Shown piece after piece: positions 32,644 through 40,633 of a stretch of 64,000 nucleotides of DNA. This DNA comes from Herbidospora cretacea (GTDB lineage Bacteria; Actinomycetota; Actinomycetes; Streptosporangiales; Streptosporangiaceae), in assembly GCF_001570605.1 (NCBI RefSeq), contig NZ_BBXG01000007.1:304042-368041 (forward strand), read 5' to 3'. The notes below the pieces were generated by a model, which ran no database searches, had not been told where the DNA came from, and worked only from the letters and a program-made list of their open reading frames with translations. A program made the position numbers and the translations under genes. Each line of letters starts with the position of its first letter. Within the stretch, counting starts at the first letter, position 1.

Positions 32644-34462
32644 GGCCGAGGTCGAACTTCCAGACGAACCCGTCCCAGGTCCCGGCGAACAGGTACGTCC
32701 GCCCCTCGTGGGCGGCCACCTCGAACCCCTCCGGGCCTGAGGTGGGCCCCTCGGCGGGCGGGCCGACCTGCTTTGCCGTGGTCAGGTCCCACTCGCGCAG
32801 GCTGCCGTCGTCCGCGCCGGAGAACGCGATCGTCTCGCCGCCGACGACGGCCAGCGCGACACACTTGACCGGGTCGGGCAGCCCGTCGCCCAGCGGGTGA
32901 CCGATCGGCTGCTCGGCCGACAGGTTCCACAGGCGGGTTGTGCCGTCCTCACCGGCCGACAGGGCGACGGGGCGGCCGTCGGAGTGGCCCATGGTCAGGT
33001 TCCAGATGGTGCCGTCGTGGCCGCCGATGGGCGTCCCCGCAGGGTCGGCGGCGGTCAGGTCCCACCGCCGGACCAGCCGGTCGTCGCCCCCGGTGAGCGC
33101 CGTCAGCCTGCCGCCGACGTCGCCGATCGCGATGGCCTTGGGCGACATGGCCAGCGGCGCGCCGACCACCACGCCCTCCTGCTCGCCCGCCGTCAGGTCC
33201 CAGCGGCGGATCGTCCGGTCGTCGCCCGCGGTGAAGGCACAGGGCGTGCCGTCGACCGTCGCCAGCGCGAGGGCGTTGAGCCCGCCGGTCTCCTGCCCGG
33301 CGTTCAGCGCCCGGCCCTGCCCCGAAGCCAGCGCCCAGGTGCGGATCGTCCCGTCGGACGAGGCCGTCACCCCGACCCCCTCGCCGTGGACGTCGGCGAT
33401 CCGGGCCGCGAAGACCGCCCTGCCGTGACCTTCGAGAACCCCGCCGATCCGCTCCCCGCTGACGAAGTCACGCAGATGGACGGTGCCGTCCTGACAGCCG
33501 TAGAGGACGGCGGGCCGCCCCCCGACCTTCCCGGAGGCGACCGACCAGACCGCCCCGTGGTCCCCCGCCAGCGGCCCCCCGAACAGGACCCCCTTACGCG
33601 CTTCAGGACCGCTCCCCAGCAGCCGAGGAGCCAGGACTGCTCCGGCCGCCACGACCGCCACCGACGAAAGAGAGACGAGCACAGCCCGCCGCGACCACAG
33701 GCCACCCCCGAACCGAGTGCTTCCGCGCTCCGCCGAGGGGCTCTCCCGCTTCTCCGAAGGGCTGCCCGCCTGTGTGAAGAGACTCTCCCGCTCCGCCGAG
33801 AGGCTCTGCTGCTTCCCCGAGAGGCTCTCCGCCTGTGTGGAGGGGCTCTCTCGCTCCACCGAGGGGCTCTCCTGCTTCGCCGAAAGGTTCTCCCCCAGTG
33901 CGGAGGGACTCTTCCGCTCCGCCGAGAGGCCTCCCGCCTTCATCGCCGGGCCAGCCGACCCAAATGCGGCCGGAGGGTTGCCGCCGGGGTTCGTCTGGGC
34001 TTGAGCCGGTGGAGGTCCGGGGGCAGAGGTGTGCTGCGTGCCGGTCGCCGGGGGTGCTGCGGTGGAGGTCGCCTGTGAGGCTGCGGCGCGAGGTTGCCCC
34101 TCGGAGGCCGTCTGGGTCTGCGGGGATGGAGGGCCGGTGCCGGGGAGCCCCTGCGGGTCGGCGGTGGGAGATCCTTTGCCGGATATTTCGTGATGGGGTG
34201 TCGTGCGTCCGGTGTTCGGTGCTGGGGAGGCTTCGGCGGCCAGCCATAAGCGGTGGAAATGCGCCGTCTCGCCTCTCAGGGCCTCGACGATCAATTCGAG
34301 GGCGCCCCATCTCGGGAGGCGTTCGCAGAGGATGACCGTTCTGGCCGACGTGTGGCTCATTCCGGTCTGTTTGGCGAGTTCGCGATAGCTCGGTTTTCCC
34401 GCGACGCGGTATTGCTCCTGGAGCCGTAAGCGCAGTTCGGCCAGCGGATCACCGGATGTCAT
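32633..34462 (-). CDS. HTH - linker - TM - WD40 beta-propeller protein
   Basis: A 609-residue protein of mixed design. Residues 1-75 are an XRE/helix-turn-helix-type domain (SYRELAKQTGMSHTSARTVILCERLPRWGALELIVEALRG). Residues 80-178 are Pro/Ala/Thr-rich. Residues 180-249 are ten tandem heptads (see repeat). One membrane helix lies at about 260-281. The outside part (295-609) is a seven-bladed WD40 propeller with blades ending in RTWAL, RRWDL, RLWNL and REWDL. Such inside-HTH, outside-propeller proteins occur in actinomycetes, often with kinases; function unknown. Confidence 0.85.
   Translation of the reverse strand: MTSGDPLAELRLRLQEQYRVAGKPSYRELAKQTGMSHTSARTVILCERLPRWGALELIVEALRGETAHFHRLWLAAEASPAPNTGRTTPHHEISGKGSPTADPQGLPGTGPPSPQTQTASEGQPRAAASQATSTAAPPATGTQHTSAPGPPPAQAQTNPGGNPPAAFGSAGPAMKAGGLSAERKSPSALGENLSAKQESPSVERESPSTQAESLSGKQQSLSAERESLFTQAGSPSEKRESPSAERGSTRFGGGLWSRRAVLVSLSSVAVVAAGAVLAPRLLGSGPEARKGVLFGGPLAGDHGAVWSVASGKVGGRPAVLYGCQDGTVHLRDFVSGERIGGVLEGHGRAVFAARIADVHGEGVGVTASSDGTIRTWALASGQGRALNAGQETGGLNALALATVDGTPCAFTAGDDRTIRRWDLTAGEQEGVVVGAPLAMSPKAIAIGDVGGRLTALTGGDDRLVRRWDLTAADPAGTPIGGHDGTIWNLTMGHSDGRPVALSAGEDGTTRLWNLSAEQPIGHPLGDGLPDPVKCVALAVVGGETIAFSGADDGSLREWDLTTAKQVGPPAEGPTSGPEGFEVAAHEGRTYLFAGTWDGFVWKFDLGPTA
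33716..33925 (-). repeat. Ten 21-bp units coding for heptad repeats
   Basis: Ten contiguous seven-residue units (SAERKSP, SALGENL, SAKQESP, SVERESP, STQAESL, SGKQQSL, SAERESL, FTQAGSP, SEKRESP, SAERGST) inside the WD40 protein. The DNA units (GCTCTCCCGCTTC-like) are partly conserved, so copy number may vary between strains. Confidence 0.8.
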
Positions 34463-34532
34463 TGTTGGTCCCGTCCCAGAACTAAGGGGACTTTCCCGTT
34501 CAAGGCCGAAGCCTAATGACAGCCGCGCCGCG

Positions 34533-34895
34533 TTAGTAGACCAGCGCCTGGACGCCTTCGTGAGTGATCTCCTCGACGAATGTGGGCGCCCCGGCGATGC
34601 GGATTCCGTCGATCACGTCGTCGAGCGTGATGCCGCGCCGGGCCGCGCACTGGGTGCACAGGGTCACCCGGCCGCCGGCCAGCACGGCGGCCAGCAGGTC
34701 TTCGAGCGGGGCCGCCTCGGCCAGTTTGAACTCCTCGGCCCGGCCGGGCAGGGCGAACCACGACGACTCGCCGGTCAGCCAGAGCGACACCCCGACCCCG
34801 CTCACGATCGCCGCGGCGGCGACGTTGAAGGCCTGGTTGCACCGCTCGGGGGCCTCGGCGCCCGCGGTCACTTTGATCACCAGTTGGCGTGCCAT
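34533..34895 (-). CDS. DsrE family protein
   Basis: A 120-residue DsrE/DsrF-like protein: RQLVIKVTAGAEAPERCNQAFNVAAAAIVSGVGVSLWLTGESSWF is the typical first half, followed by LAAVLAGGRVTLCTQCAARRGIT with a C-x2-C pair where the family often has a reactive Cys, and APTFVEEIT at the end. DsrE proteins act as sulfur carriers or peroxiredoxin-like proteins; the role here is open. It is divergent from the nitrobindin gene. Confidence 0.85.
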   Translation of the reverse strand: MARQLVIKVTAGAEAPERCNQAFNVAAAAIVSGVGVSLWLTGESSWFALPGRAEEFKLAEAAPLEDLLAAVLAGGRVTLCTQCAARRGITLDDVIDGIRIAGAPTFVEEITHEGVQALVY

Positions 34896-34916
34896 GCCCG
34901 CAGCCTAATCCCGCAC

Positions 34917-34922
34917 TAGCCT
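34917..34922 (+). promoter_or_regulatory. -10 box for the nitrobindin gene
   Basis: TAGCCT seven bases before the ATG at 34930; no Shine-Dalgarno. Confidence 0.45.
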
Positions 34923-34929
34923 TGTCGGC

Positions 34930-35412
34930 ATGGACGTACATCCCGATCTTGAGCCGATCGCGTTCCTGCTGGGCCACTGGGAGGGCGCCGGGGTCATCGG
35001 CTATCCGACCATGGAGAGCGCCAACTTCGGCCAGGAGATCATTTTCGAGCACAACGGCAAGCCGTTCCTCAGCTATCGCAGCCGCACGTGGCTGCTCAAC
35101 CAGGAGGGCGAGAAGGTCCGCCCCCTCGCCAGCGAGTCCGGCTTCTGGCGCGTCCAGCCGGAGCGCCAGATCGAGGTCATGCTGGCCCACCCCACCGGCA
35201 TCATCGAGATCTACGTCGGCGAGGTCGTCTTCCACAAGATCGAGCTCATCACCGACGTCGTCGCGCGCACCGTCACCTCGAAGGACTACTCGGCAGGCAA
35301 GCGCCTCTACGGCCTGGTCAACGGCAATCTGATGTACGCCTACGAGATGGCCGCCGTCGGCCACCCCCTGCAGGATCACGCCTCGGCGGAGCTCAAGAAG
35401 GTCGCCGACTAG
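34930..35412 (+). CDS. Nitrobindin-like heme protein (FABP family, DUF1794)
   Basis: A 160-residue ten-strand beta-barrel. The hallmark GHWEGAG (GxWxGxG) is at residues 16-22, followed by FGQEIIFEHNGKPFLSYRSRTW, GFWRVQP, IEVMLAHPTGIIEIYVGEV and a late RLYGLVNGNLMYAYEMA. A His in the C-terminal HPLQDH part can serve as heme ligand. Relatives bind ferric heme and isomerise peroxynitrite. It is next to a DUF2470 gene, another heme-linked domain. Confidence 0.93.
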   Translation: MDVHPDLEPIAFLLGHWEGAGVIGYPTMESANFGQEIIFEHNGKPFLSYRSRTWLLNQEGEKVRPLASESGFWRVQPERQIEVMLAHPTGIIEIYVGEVVFHKIELITDVVARTVTSKDYSAGKRLYGLVNGNLMYAYEMAAVGHPLQDHASAELKKVAD

Positions 35413-35415
35413 GAT
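35410..35415 (+). promoter_or_regulatory. -10 box for the DUF2470 gene
   Basis: TAGGAT formed by the stop codon of the nitrobindin gene plus GAT, eight bases before the ATG at 35424. Confidence 0.35.
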
Positions 35416-35423
35416 CGGGCGCC

Positions 35424-35714
35424 ATGAGCACCCCGCTGACCGCCGACGCGGTCGAGGCGATCAAGAAACACATGAACGACGACCACGCGGCCGACGCGCT
35501 GCTGATCGTGCGGGCCCTGGGCGGCAAGCCCGACGCCACGGCGGCCCGCACGACCGACGTCGACACCGAGGCGATCCACTTCGAGGCCGACGGCGAGAAG
35601 ATCGCGGTGAGATGGCCCGAGCCCATCGTCGAACGCGCGCAGGTGCGCAAAGAGGTCGTCGTGCTCTACCGGCAGGCCTGCGAGATCCTGGGTGTGGAGC
35701 CGAGAGGGCATTGA
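35424..35714 (+). CDS. DUF2470 domain protein
   Basis: A 96-residue single DUF2470 domain: VEAIKKHMNDDHAADALLIVRALGG holds the HMNxDH motif, followed by TDVDTEAIHFEADGEKIAVRWPEPIVERAQVRKEVVVLYRQA. The domain forms the C-terminal part of HugZ-type heme utilisation proteins. As a stand-alone protein its role is unclear; the adjacent nitrobindin supports a heme link. Confidence 0.85.
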   Translation: MSTPLTADAVEAIKKHMNDDHAADALLIVRALGGKPDATAARTTDVDTEAIHFEADGEKIAVRWPEPIVERAQVRKEVVVLYRQACEILGVEPRGH

Positions 35715-35803
35715 GAAACCCCGGGCGCGTTCCGCTCTTTTGAGCGGGCCGGCTGGACCAATGGGAAAGGGTCTGACCCCTACCCGCCGGCTGCCCGGGG
35801 TTC
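35715..35803. ncRNA. Candidate structured RNA element
   Basis: A closing stem AACCCCGGGC (35717-35726) with GCCCGGGGTT (35793-35802) encloses a hairpin CCGCTC-TTTT-GAGCGG (35732-35747), a CCGGC/GCCGG pairing and GGGTCTGACCC. It could be a terminator of unusual form or a structured RNA; strand undecided. No known RNA family recognised. Confidence 0.35.
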
Positions 35804-35864
35804 CGGTGTCTGCCTGGATCTGCGCTCTGACGCGCCGACCCGGAGCTGGTCCGGATCGGATGTC

Positions 35865-35906
35865 CTAGCGGACAGCCACCTCGCTAGCCCAATCATGACT
35901 AATCAT
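35865..35906 (-). CDS. Possible 13-residue ORF with perfect Shine-Dalgarno
   Basis: MISHDWASEVAVR, preceded on the minus strand by AGAAAGGAGGTG (plus 35916-35927), a 12-base match to the 16S rRNA 3' tail. The frame is also open further upstream (KEVVRI before the Met). It is antisense-oriented to fur and DUF2470. Product and role unknown; it could be a leader peptide or a ribosome-sequestering RNA. Confidence 0.35.
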   Translation of the reverse strand: MISHDWASEVAVR

Positions 35907-35983
35907 TATTCGGACCACCTCCTTTCTGCGTGCTTCGTACGCTAGGCGCTCTTCTTCGGGGCGGGCAAGTCAATTACGCGTCG

Positions 35984-35989
35984 TAGGAT
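35984..35989 (+). promoter_or_regulatory. -10 box for fur-family gene
   Basis: TAGGAT six bases before the ATG at 35996. Confidence 0.4.
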
Positions 35990-35995
35990 CTCGGC

Positions 35996-36406
35996 ATGAC
36001 CGACACCTGGCACGACGAGCTCCGGGCCCGCGGCTACCGGGTCACTCCGCAGCGCCAGCTCGTCCTCGAGGCGGTCAGCGCGCTCACCCACGCCACGCCC
36101 GAGGAGATCTGCGCGAAGGTCCAGGAGACCGCGCGTGGCGTCAACATCTCGACCGTCTACCGCACGCTCGAACTCCTCGAAGAGCTCGGCCTGGTCACCC
36201 ACACCCATCTCGGCCACGGCGCGCCGACCTACCATCTGGCGGCCGACGCCGACCACGTCCACCTGGTCTGCCGGGGCTGCGGGCAGATCATCGAGGCCCC
36301 TCCCGAGCTGGTCGGGGAGATGGTGGCCCGGCTCGACGAGGAGATGGGCTTCCAGACCGACGTCCACCACCTGACGATCTTCGGGCGGTGCCGCGACTGC
36401 CGCTGA
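35996..36406 (+). CDS. Fur family metal-responsive regulator (Nur-like by position)
   Basis: A 136-residue Fur protein. The N-terminal winged helix has GYRVTPQRQLVLEAVSALTHATPEEI and VNISTVYRTLELLEELGLV. The metal site includes HLGHGAPTYHLAADADHVHLVCRGCG and the second CxxC in GRCRDC. Gene order near YgfZ resembles the Streptomyces locus of the nickel regulator Nur, so nickel sensing is possible, but the sequence alone only supports Fur family. Start ATG 35996, no Shine-Dalgarno, leaderless -10 box. Confidence 0.9.
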   Translation: MTDTWHDELRARGYRVTPQRQLVLEAVSALTHATPEEICAKVQETARGVNISTVYRTLELLEELGLVTHTHLGHGAPTYHLAADADHVHLVCRGCGQIIEAPPELVGEMVARLDEEMGFQTDVHHLTIFGRCRDCR

Positions 36407-36413
36407 GCGGGCT

Positions 36414-36419
36414 TAGCCT
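36414..36419 (+). promoter_or_regulatory. -10 box for ygfZ
   Basis: TAGCCT six bases before the ATG at 36426; the downstream GAGGGT could also act as a weak ribosome site. Confidence 0.35.
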
Positions 36420-36425
36420 GAGGGT

Positions 36426-37460
36426 ATGCGCAGTCCTCTGCTGGACCTCCCCGGAGCCGTCGCCGCCGCGTCCCCCGACGACGCCGTGGCCGCCCACTAC
36501 GGCGACCCCTACGCCGAACAGCGCGCCCTCGCGGCGGGCCGGGCGGTGGTCGACCGGAGCAACCGTCCCGTGATCACGGTCGCCGGGCCCGACCGGTTGA
36601 GCTGGCTCAACAGCCTGAGCTCCCAGAAACTCGACGACCTGGCCCCCGGCGTGTGGACGCAGACGCTCTTCCTCGACCCGCAGGGGCGGCTCGAACACCA
36701 CCTCCACCTGCGCGACGACGGCGAGACGACGTGGATCCATGTCGAGCCGGGCGCGGCCGAGGCGCTGGTGACGTGGCTGGAGAAGATGAAGTTCATGCTC
36801 CGGGTCGAGATCACCGACGTGTCGGCCGACTGGGCCGTGGTTTCCGGCGCCCCCGGCGACGACCGGCTGATCCCGCGCGCCGAGCTGGCCGACCAGGGGC
36901 CGATGGCCGGGCTGTGGGCCTATGAGGCGCTGCGCATCGAGGCGTACATCCCGCGCGTGGGCTTCGAGACCGACCACAAGACGATCCCCCACGAACTGGG
37001 GCTGATCGAGACGGCGGTCCACCTGAAGAAGGGCTGCTACCGGGGCCAGGAGACGGTCGCCCGCGTCCACAACCTGGGCCACCCGCCCCGGCGGCTGGTC
37101 TTCCTCCACCTCGACGGCAGCGTCGACGAGCTCCCGCCCCACGGCACTCCCGTGACGCTCGGGGTCAGCACTCCCCTGGAGGCCGACCCGGAGGCCGCCG
37201 TCGACGGCTCGGCCACGCCGGGACAGATCGGGTTCATCGGATCGTCGGCCCGCCACCACGAGCTCGGGCCGATCGCCCTCGCGGTCGTCAAGCGCACTGT
37301 CCCGGTCGACATCGACCTCGTGGCGGGCCACGTCGCCGCCAAGCAGGAAGTCGTCGTGCCGCCGGATGCGGGTCGCAACGTCCAGGTCGACCCGGAACTG
37401 AGGCGCCAGGCCGCGCGGATGGCCCGCGAACGCTCGGCCAAGCGCCCGAACCTGATGTGA
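36426..37460 (+). CDS. ygfZ: YgfZ/GcvT-like folate-binding protein
   Basis: A 344-residue tetrahydrofolate-dependent protein for iron-sulfur cluster repair and assembly. It has the GcvT fold (RSNRPVITVAGPDRLSWLNSLSSQ) and the YgfZ signature KKGCYRGQETVARVHNLG with its redox-active Cys. Length is normal. The last codons (RPNLM) lie inside the first unit of a 65-bp tandem repeat, so the C-terminus may have been reshaped by that repeat. Confidence 0.94.
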   Translation: MRSPLLDLPGAVAAASPDDAVAAHYGDPYAEQRALAAGRAVVDRSNRPVITVAGPDRLSWLNSLSSQKLDDLAPGVWTQTLFLDPQGRLEHHLHLRDDGETTWIHVEPGAAEALVTWLEKMKFMLRVEITDVSADWAVVSGAPGDDRLIPRAELADQGPMAGLWAYEALRIEAYIPRVGFETDHKTIPHELGLIETAVHLKKGCYRGQETVARVHNLGHPPRRLVFLHLDGSVDELPPHGTPVTLGVSTPLEADPEAAVDGSATPGQIGFIGSSARHHELGPIALAVVKRTVPVDIDLVAGHVAAKQEVVVPPDAGRNVQVDPELRRQAARMARERSAKRPNLM

Positions 37461-37780
37461 GCGGGCAGCGCTTCTGAAGTAGGTCGGGCGTCGACGTGAG
37501 TGTTTGGCCGGACGCCCGGACCTGAGCGGGTAGCGCTTCTGAAGTAGGTCGGGCGTCAGCGTGAGTGTTTGGCCGGACGCCCGGACCTGAGCGGGTAGCG
37601 CTTCTGAAGTAGGTCGGGCGTCAGCGTGAGTGTTTGGCCGGACGGCCGGACCTGAGCAGGCAGCGCTTGTGAAGTGGGCCAGGCGTTGGCGAGCGCTTGG
37701 TCGGATGCCCCAACCCGAGCGGGTAGCGCTTCTGACATGGGCTGGCTCCAGCGTGAGGGCTCGGCCAACCGTCCCGAATA
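37443..37780. repeat. 65-bp tandem repeat, about five copies
   Basis: GAGCGGG-TAGCGCTTCTGAAGTAGG-type units start at 37459, 37524, 37589, 37654 and 37717 (periods 65, 65, 65, 63). The inner copies are almost identical, the outer ones decayed. The first copy includes the ygfZ stop codon. The 37461-37825 gap holds no gene. Confidence 0.9.
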
Positions 37781-37825
37781 GATCAAGCGTCGAGCGGGGC
37801 GGCAACGTGGCGCTAACGTGCTCGG

Positions 37826-39259
37826 GTGGGACGCGCGCTGGTGTCGATTGTCATGTTGTGCGGCTTGTTCGCCTTGGTGGCCGCACAGCTTGTCGGGTTC
37901 GTCGTGCTGTTACGGGCGTTGCCGCCGGGGGCGACGCCGGTCGCCGGGTTCGTGTTCCTCACGCTGGTCATCTTCGGCTGGGCCGGCTCCCTGGTCGTCG
38001 CGCTGAGCCGAGGGCTGTGGCGGGCGTTGCGGCTGGGGGACGTGCGGTCGTCCGGCCCGGCCCTGGACGGCGATCAGGCTCCGGGGCTGTGGGCGCTGGT
38101 GCGGGAGGTGGCCGAGGAGGCCGGAACCCGGCCTCCGCATGAGGTCCGGCTCATGTCAGAGATCAATTTCCGGTACGCCCATGCCTTCCTGCGGGGCCGT
38201 CGCACGCTGTTCCTCGGTCTGCCGCTGCTCCAGTCGATCACGGTCGGCCAGGCCCGGTTCGGCCTCGCTCATCACCTGGGGCACTTCGCCGCCGGTCACA
38301 CCCGGTGGGTCCGCGTCGTCGAACGGTGTGACGTGGCCATCGTCACCAGCGCCGAGGTGCTCCGCCCCACCAACCCGGCCAGTTGGGGGTTCAAGGCGTA
38401 CAGATGGCTGTATGACCTGGTCGACGGCGTCTGCAGCCGTCGTTGGGAGCACCGCGCCGACGCGGTGGGCGTGCGGGTGGCCGGGACGGCCGACGCCGTC
38501 GGCGCGCTGCACGAGATCGCGGCGGTCCGCGAAGCCTGGGAGTTCTTCTGCGAGTTCCACCTGGTGCCGGGTCTCGAAGCGGGGAACAACGCCGCCGACA
38601 TGTTCGGGGGGTTCGCCGAGTTCGTCGCCGCCCGTAAGGACGAGGTCGACGACCTGCGAGCCAGGCCGCTGGCCACCGCCGGGAAGTGGTGGGACACCTA
38701 TCCGTCTCCGGCCCGTCGCGCCGCCGTGATCACCGCGCGGTTCCCCGACGTCGTCGTACCGTCTGACGGACGTTCCGCCGCGTCGCTGATCCTCGACCCC
38801 GTCGCCGCCGGGAAGGCGGTGCAGGAGGCCGACGGCGACCCCCACGGCCGCCCGCTCCTGGAGTGGCCGGAGTTCACCCACGCGGCCGTCACCGCCCGGC
38901 TCGCAGGCGAGGCCGCCGGGATCCTCGATGCCATCGGCCTCACCGGGCCGGGGCTGCCCGGGGTGCTGCGGATGCTCGAAGACGGACGCCTCGACGACCT
39001 CGCCCGGCCGCTGTTCCCGGACGCCGCACCCGGGGAACCGCCGGACCTGTTCCTGACGCCGCTGGAGGTGCTCATGAATCTCGCCGCCGTCCGGGCGGGA
39101 CAGGCCACGTTCCGGCACTCCTGGACCGAACCGGCCGAACTGTTCGCGCCCGACGGAAGCCCCCTCGATCTGTCGGGGGTGGCCGAACGCGCGATCACCG
39201 ACCCGCGTGGCGCCACCACGGAACTGGCCGCGCTCGGCATTGGGATCTGGCGGGCGTGA
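37826..39259 (+). CDS. M48-like membrane protein lacking the catalytic Glu
   Basis: A 477-residue protein with two N-terminal membrane helices (10-32, 42-64) and an M48-type domain: VRLMSEINFRYAHAF, RTLFLGLPLLQSITVGQARFGLAHHLGHFAAGH, and WEHRADAVGVRVAG. The usual HExxH is H149-H-L-G-H153, so both His ligands and the later Glu ligand (EHRAD) remain while the catalytic Glu is replaced by His. The C-terminal 250 residues are of unknown type. It is probably an inactive protease or one with another role. GTG start. Confidence 0.8.
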   Translation: MGRALVSIVMLCGLFALVAAQLVGFVVLLRALPPGATPVAGFVFLTLVIFGWAGSLVVALSRGLWRALRLGDVRSSGPALDGDQAPGLWALVREVAEEAGTRPPHEVRLMSEINFRYAHAFLRGRRTLFLGLPLLQSITVGQARFGLAHHLGHFAAGHTRWVRVVERCDVAIVTSAEVLRPTNPASWGFKAYRWLYDLVDGVCSRRWEHRADAVGVRVAGTADAVGALHEIAAVREAWEFFCEFHLVPGLEAGNNAADMFGGFAEFVAARKDEVDDLRARPLATAGKWWDTYPSPARRAAVITARFPDVVVPSDGRSAASLILDPVAAGKAVQEADGDPHGRPLLEWPEFTHAAVTARLAGEAAGILDAIGLTGPGLPGVLRMLEDGRLDDLARPLFPDAAPGEPPDLFLTPLEVLMNLAAVRAGQATFRHSWTEPAELFAPDGSPLDLSGVAERAITDPRGATTELAALGIGIWRA

Positions 39260-39265
39260 AACGGG

Positions 39266-39691
39266 TCAGACGTCGATGACCAGGGTGATCGGGCCGTCGT
39301 TGATCAGGGCGACCTTCATGTCGGCCCCGAAGCGGCCCGTCTCCACCCTCGCGCCGAGGTTGCGGAGCTCCTCCTGGACCGCGGTCACCAGCGGCTCCGC
39401 GACGGGACCGGGGGCGGCGGCCTGCCAGGTCGGGCGGCGGCCCTTCCTCGTGTCGGCGTAGAGCGTGAACTGGCTGATCACCAGCAGGGGCGCGGCGATG
39501 TCGGAGCAGGACTTCTCGCCGTCGAGGATCCGCAGGCCCCACAGTTTGGCCGCCAGCTTCTTCGCCTCCGCCGGGCCGTCGGTGTGGGTCACCCCCACCA
39601 GGACCATGAGTCCCGGCTCGTCGATGGCGCCGACCACCGTCCCGTCGACCGTCACCGATGCCTGGCTCACCCTCTGGACCACCGCGCGCAT
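39266..39691 (-). CDS. dtd: D-aminoacyl-tRNA deacylase
   Basis: A 141-residue Dtd enzyme that removes D-amino acids mischarged on tRNA. It starts [17 protein letters not shown], has the [15 protein letters not shown] motif that forms the active site at the dimer interface, and ends with the GPITLVIDV segment of the Gly-cisPro-like loop region. Full length. Divergent from the asparaginase gene. Confidence 0.96.
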   Translation of the reverse strand: MRAVVQRVSQASVTVDGTVVGAIDEPGLMVLVGVTHTDGPAEAKKLAAKLWGLRILDGEKSCSDIAAPLLVISQFTLYADTRKGRRPTWQAAAPGPVAEPLVTAVQEELRNLGARVETGRFGADMKVALINDGPITLVIDV

Positions 39692-39711
39692 GGCCGGATT
39701 CTGCCATGCCC

Positions 39712-39717
39712 TACAGT
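39712..39717 (+). promoter_or_regulatory. -10 box for the asparaginase gene
   Basis: TACAGT seven bases before the ATG at 39725; consistent with leaderless expression. Confidence 0.45.
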
Positions 39718-39724
39718 CGACGGC

Positions 39725-40633
39725 ATGTCCGAATTGCTGGTCGAGGTGGTCCGATCCGGGTTCGTGGAGTCGGTCCACCGCGCCCGGGTCGTCGCCGTCG
39801 ACGCCGAGGGTTCCCCCGTCCTGGTCCACGGCGACGTGCAGGCCCCCTCCTCGCCCCGTTCCTCGATGAAGCCGCTGCAGGCGGCCGGCATGCTGCACGC
39901 CGGGCTCGACCTCGACGGCGAGCTGCTGGCGCTGGCCTGCGGCAGCCACGCGGGGGAGCCGATCCACGTCGAGGGCGCCCGCCGCATCCTGCGCGACGCC
40001 GGGCTCGACGAGAGCGACCTGAGGTGCCCGGAGGACTACCCCGACGACCGGGCCTCGCTCGACCACGGCCGCGTCTACATGAACTGCTCCGGCAAGCACT
40101 CGGCGATGCTCGCGACCTGCGCCGTCAACGACTGGCCGACCGAGGGCTACCTGTCGCCGACCCACCCGCTGCAGAAGTCGATCAGGACCACCGTCGAGGA
40201 GCTCACCTCGGAGCGGGTCGCCGCCACCGGCGTCGACGGCTGCGGCGCGCCGCTGTTCTACGTGTCGATGGTCGGGGTGGTCCGCGCCTTCCGCCGGATC
40301 GTCACCGCCCCCGAGGGCACGCGGGAGCGCCGGATCGCCGACGCGATGCGCGCCCACCCCGAGTACACGAGCGGGACGACCCGGCCCGAGGCGGCGCTGA
40401 TGCGGGCCGTCCCCGGGCTGATGCTGAAGGCGGGCGCGGAGGCGTTCGACGCGTTCGCGCTGGCCGACGGCCGGGCCGCCGCCGTGAAGATCGTCGACGG
40501 CGGCCAGCGCGCCAGGGTCGCGGTCACCTCCTACGCCCTGAGGGCGCTCGGCGAGGACGTCCCCGACGACCTGGTTCCCCCGATCGTGGGCGGCGGCCGG
40601 CCGGTGGGGGAGCTGCGGGTCAGAACGACCTGA
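39725..40633 (+). CDS. Asparaginase (PF06089 type)
   Basis: A 302-residue protein of the actinobacterial L-asparaginase II family: [22 protein letters not shown] start, [47 protein letters not shown] and [12 protein letters not shown]. It hydrolyses asparagine to aspartate and ammonia; the Ser/Lys and SGKH residues are conserved in the family. It is cytoplasmic. The 3' end overlaps the convergent DUF2207 gene by 14 bp. Confidence 0.9.
   Translation: MSELLVEVVRSGFVESVHRARVVAVDAEGSPVLVHGDVQAPSSPRSSMKPLQAAGMLHAGLDLDGELLALACGSHAGEPIHVEGARRILRDAGLDESDLRCPEDYPDDRASLDHGRVYMNCSGKHSAMLATCAVNDWPTEGYLSPTHPLQKSIRTTVEELTSERVAATGVDGCGAPLFYVSMVGVVRAFRRIVTAPEGTRERRIADAMRAHPEYTSGTTRPEAALMRAVPGLMLKAGAEAFDAFALADGRAAAVKIVDGGQRARVAVTSYALRALGEDVPDDLVPPIVGGGRPVGELRVRTT

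Noticed and set aside
35911-35930. 16S rRNA 3' end fragment (plus-strand ACCACCTCCTTTCT)
   Set aside because: Only about 14 bases match the anti-Shine-Dalgarno tail; no other rRNA sequence flanks it. A strong ribosome site on the opposite strand explains it.
37443-37780. CRISPR array
   Set aside because: The whole 65-bp unit is repeated with no unique spacers, so it is a tandem minisatellite.
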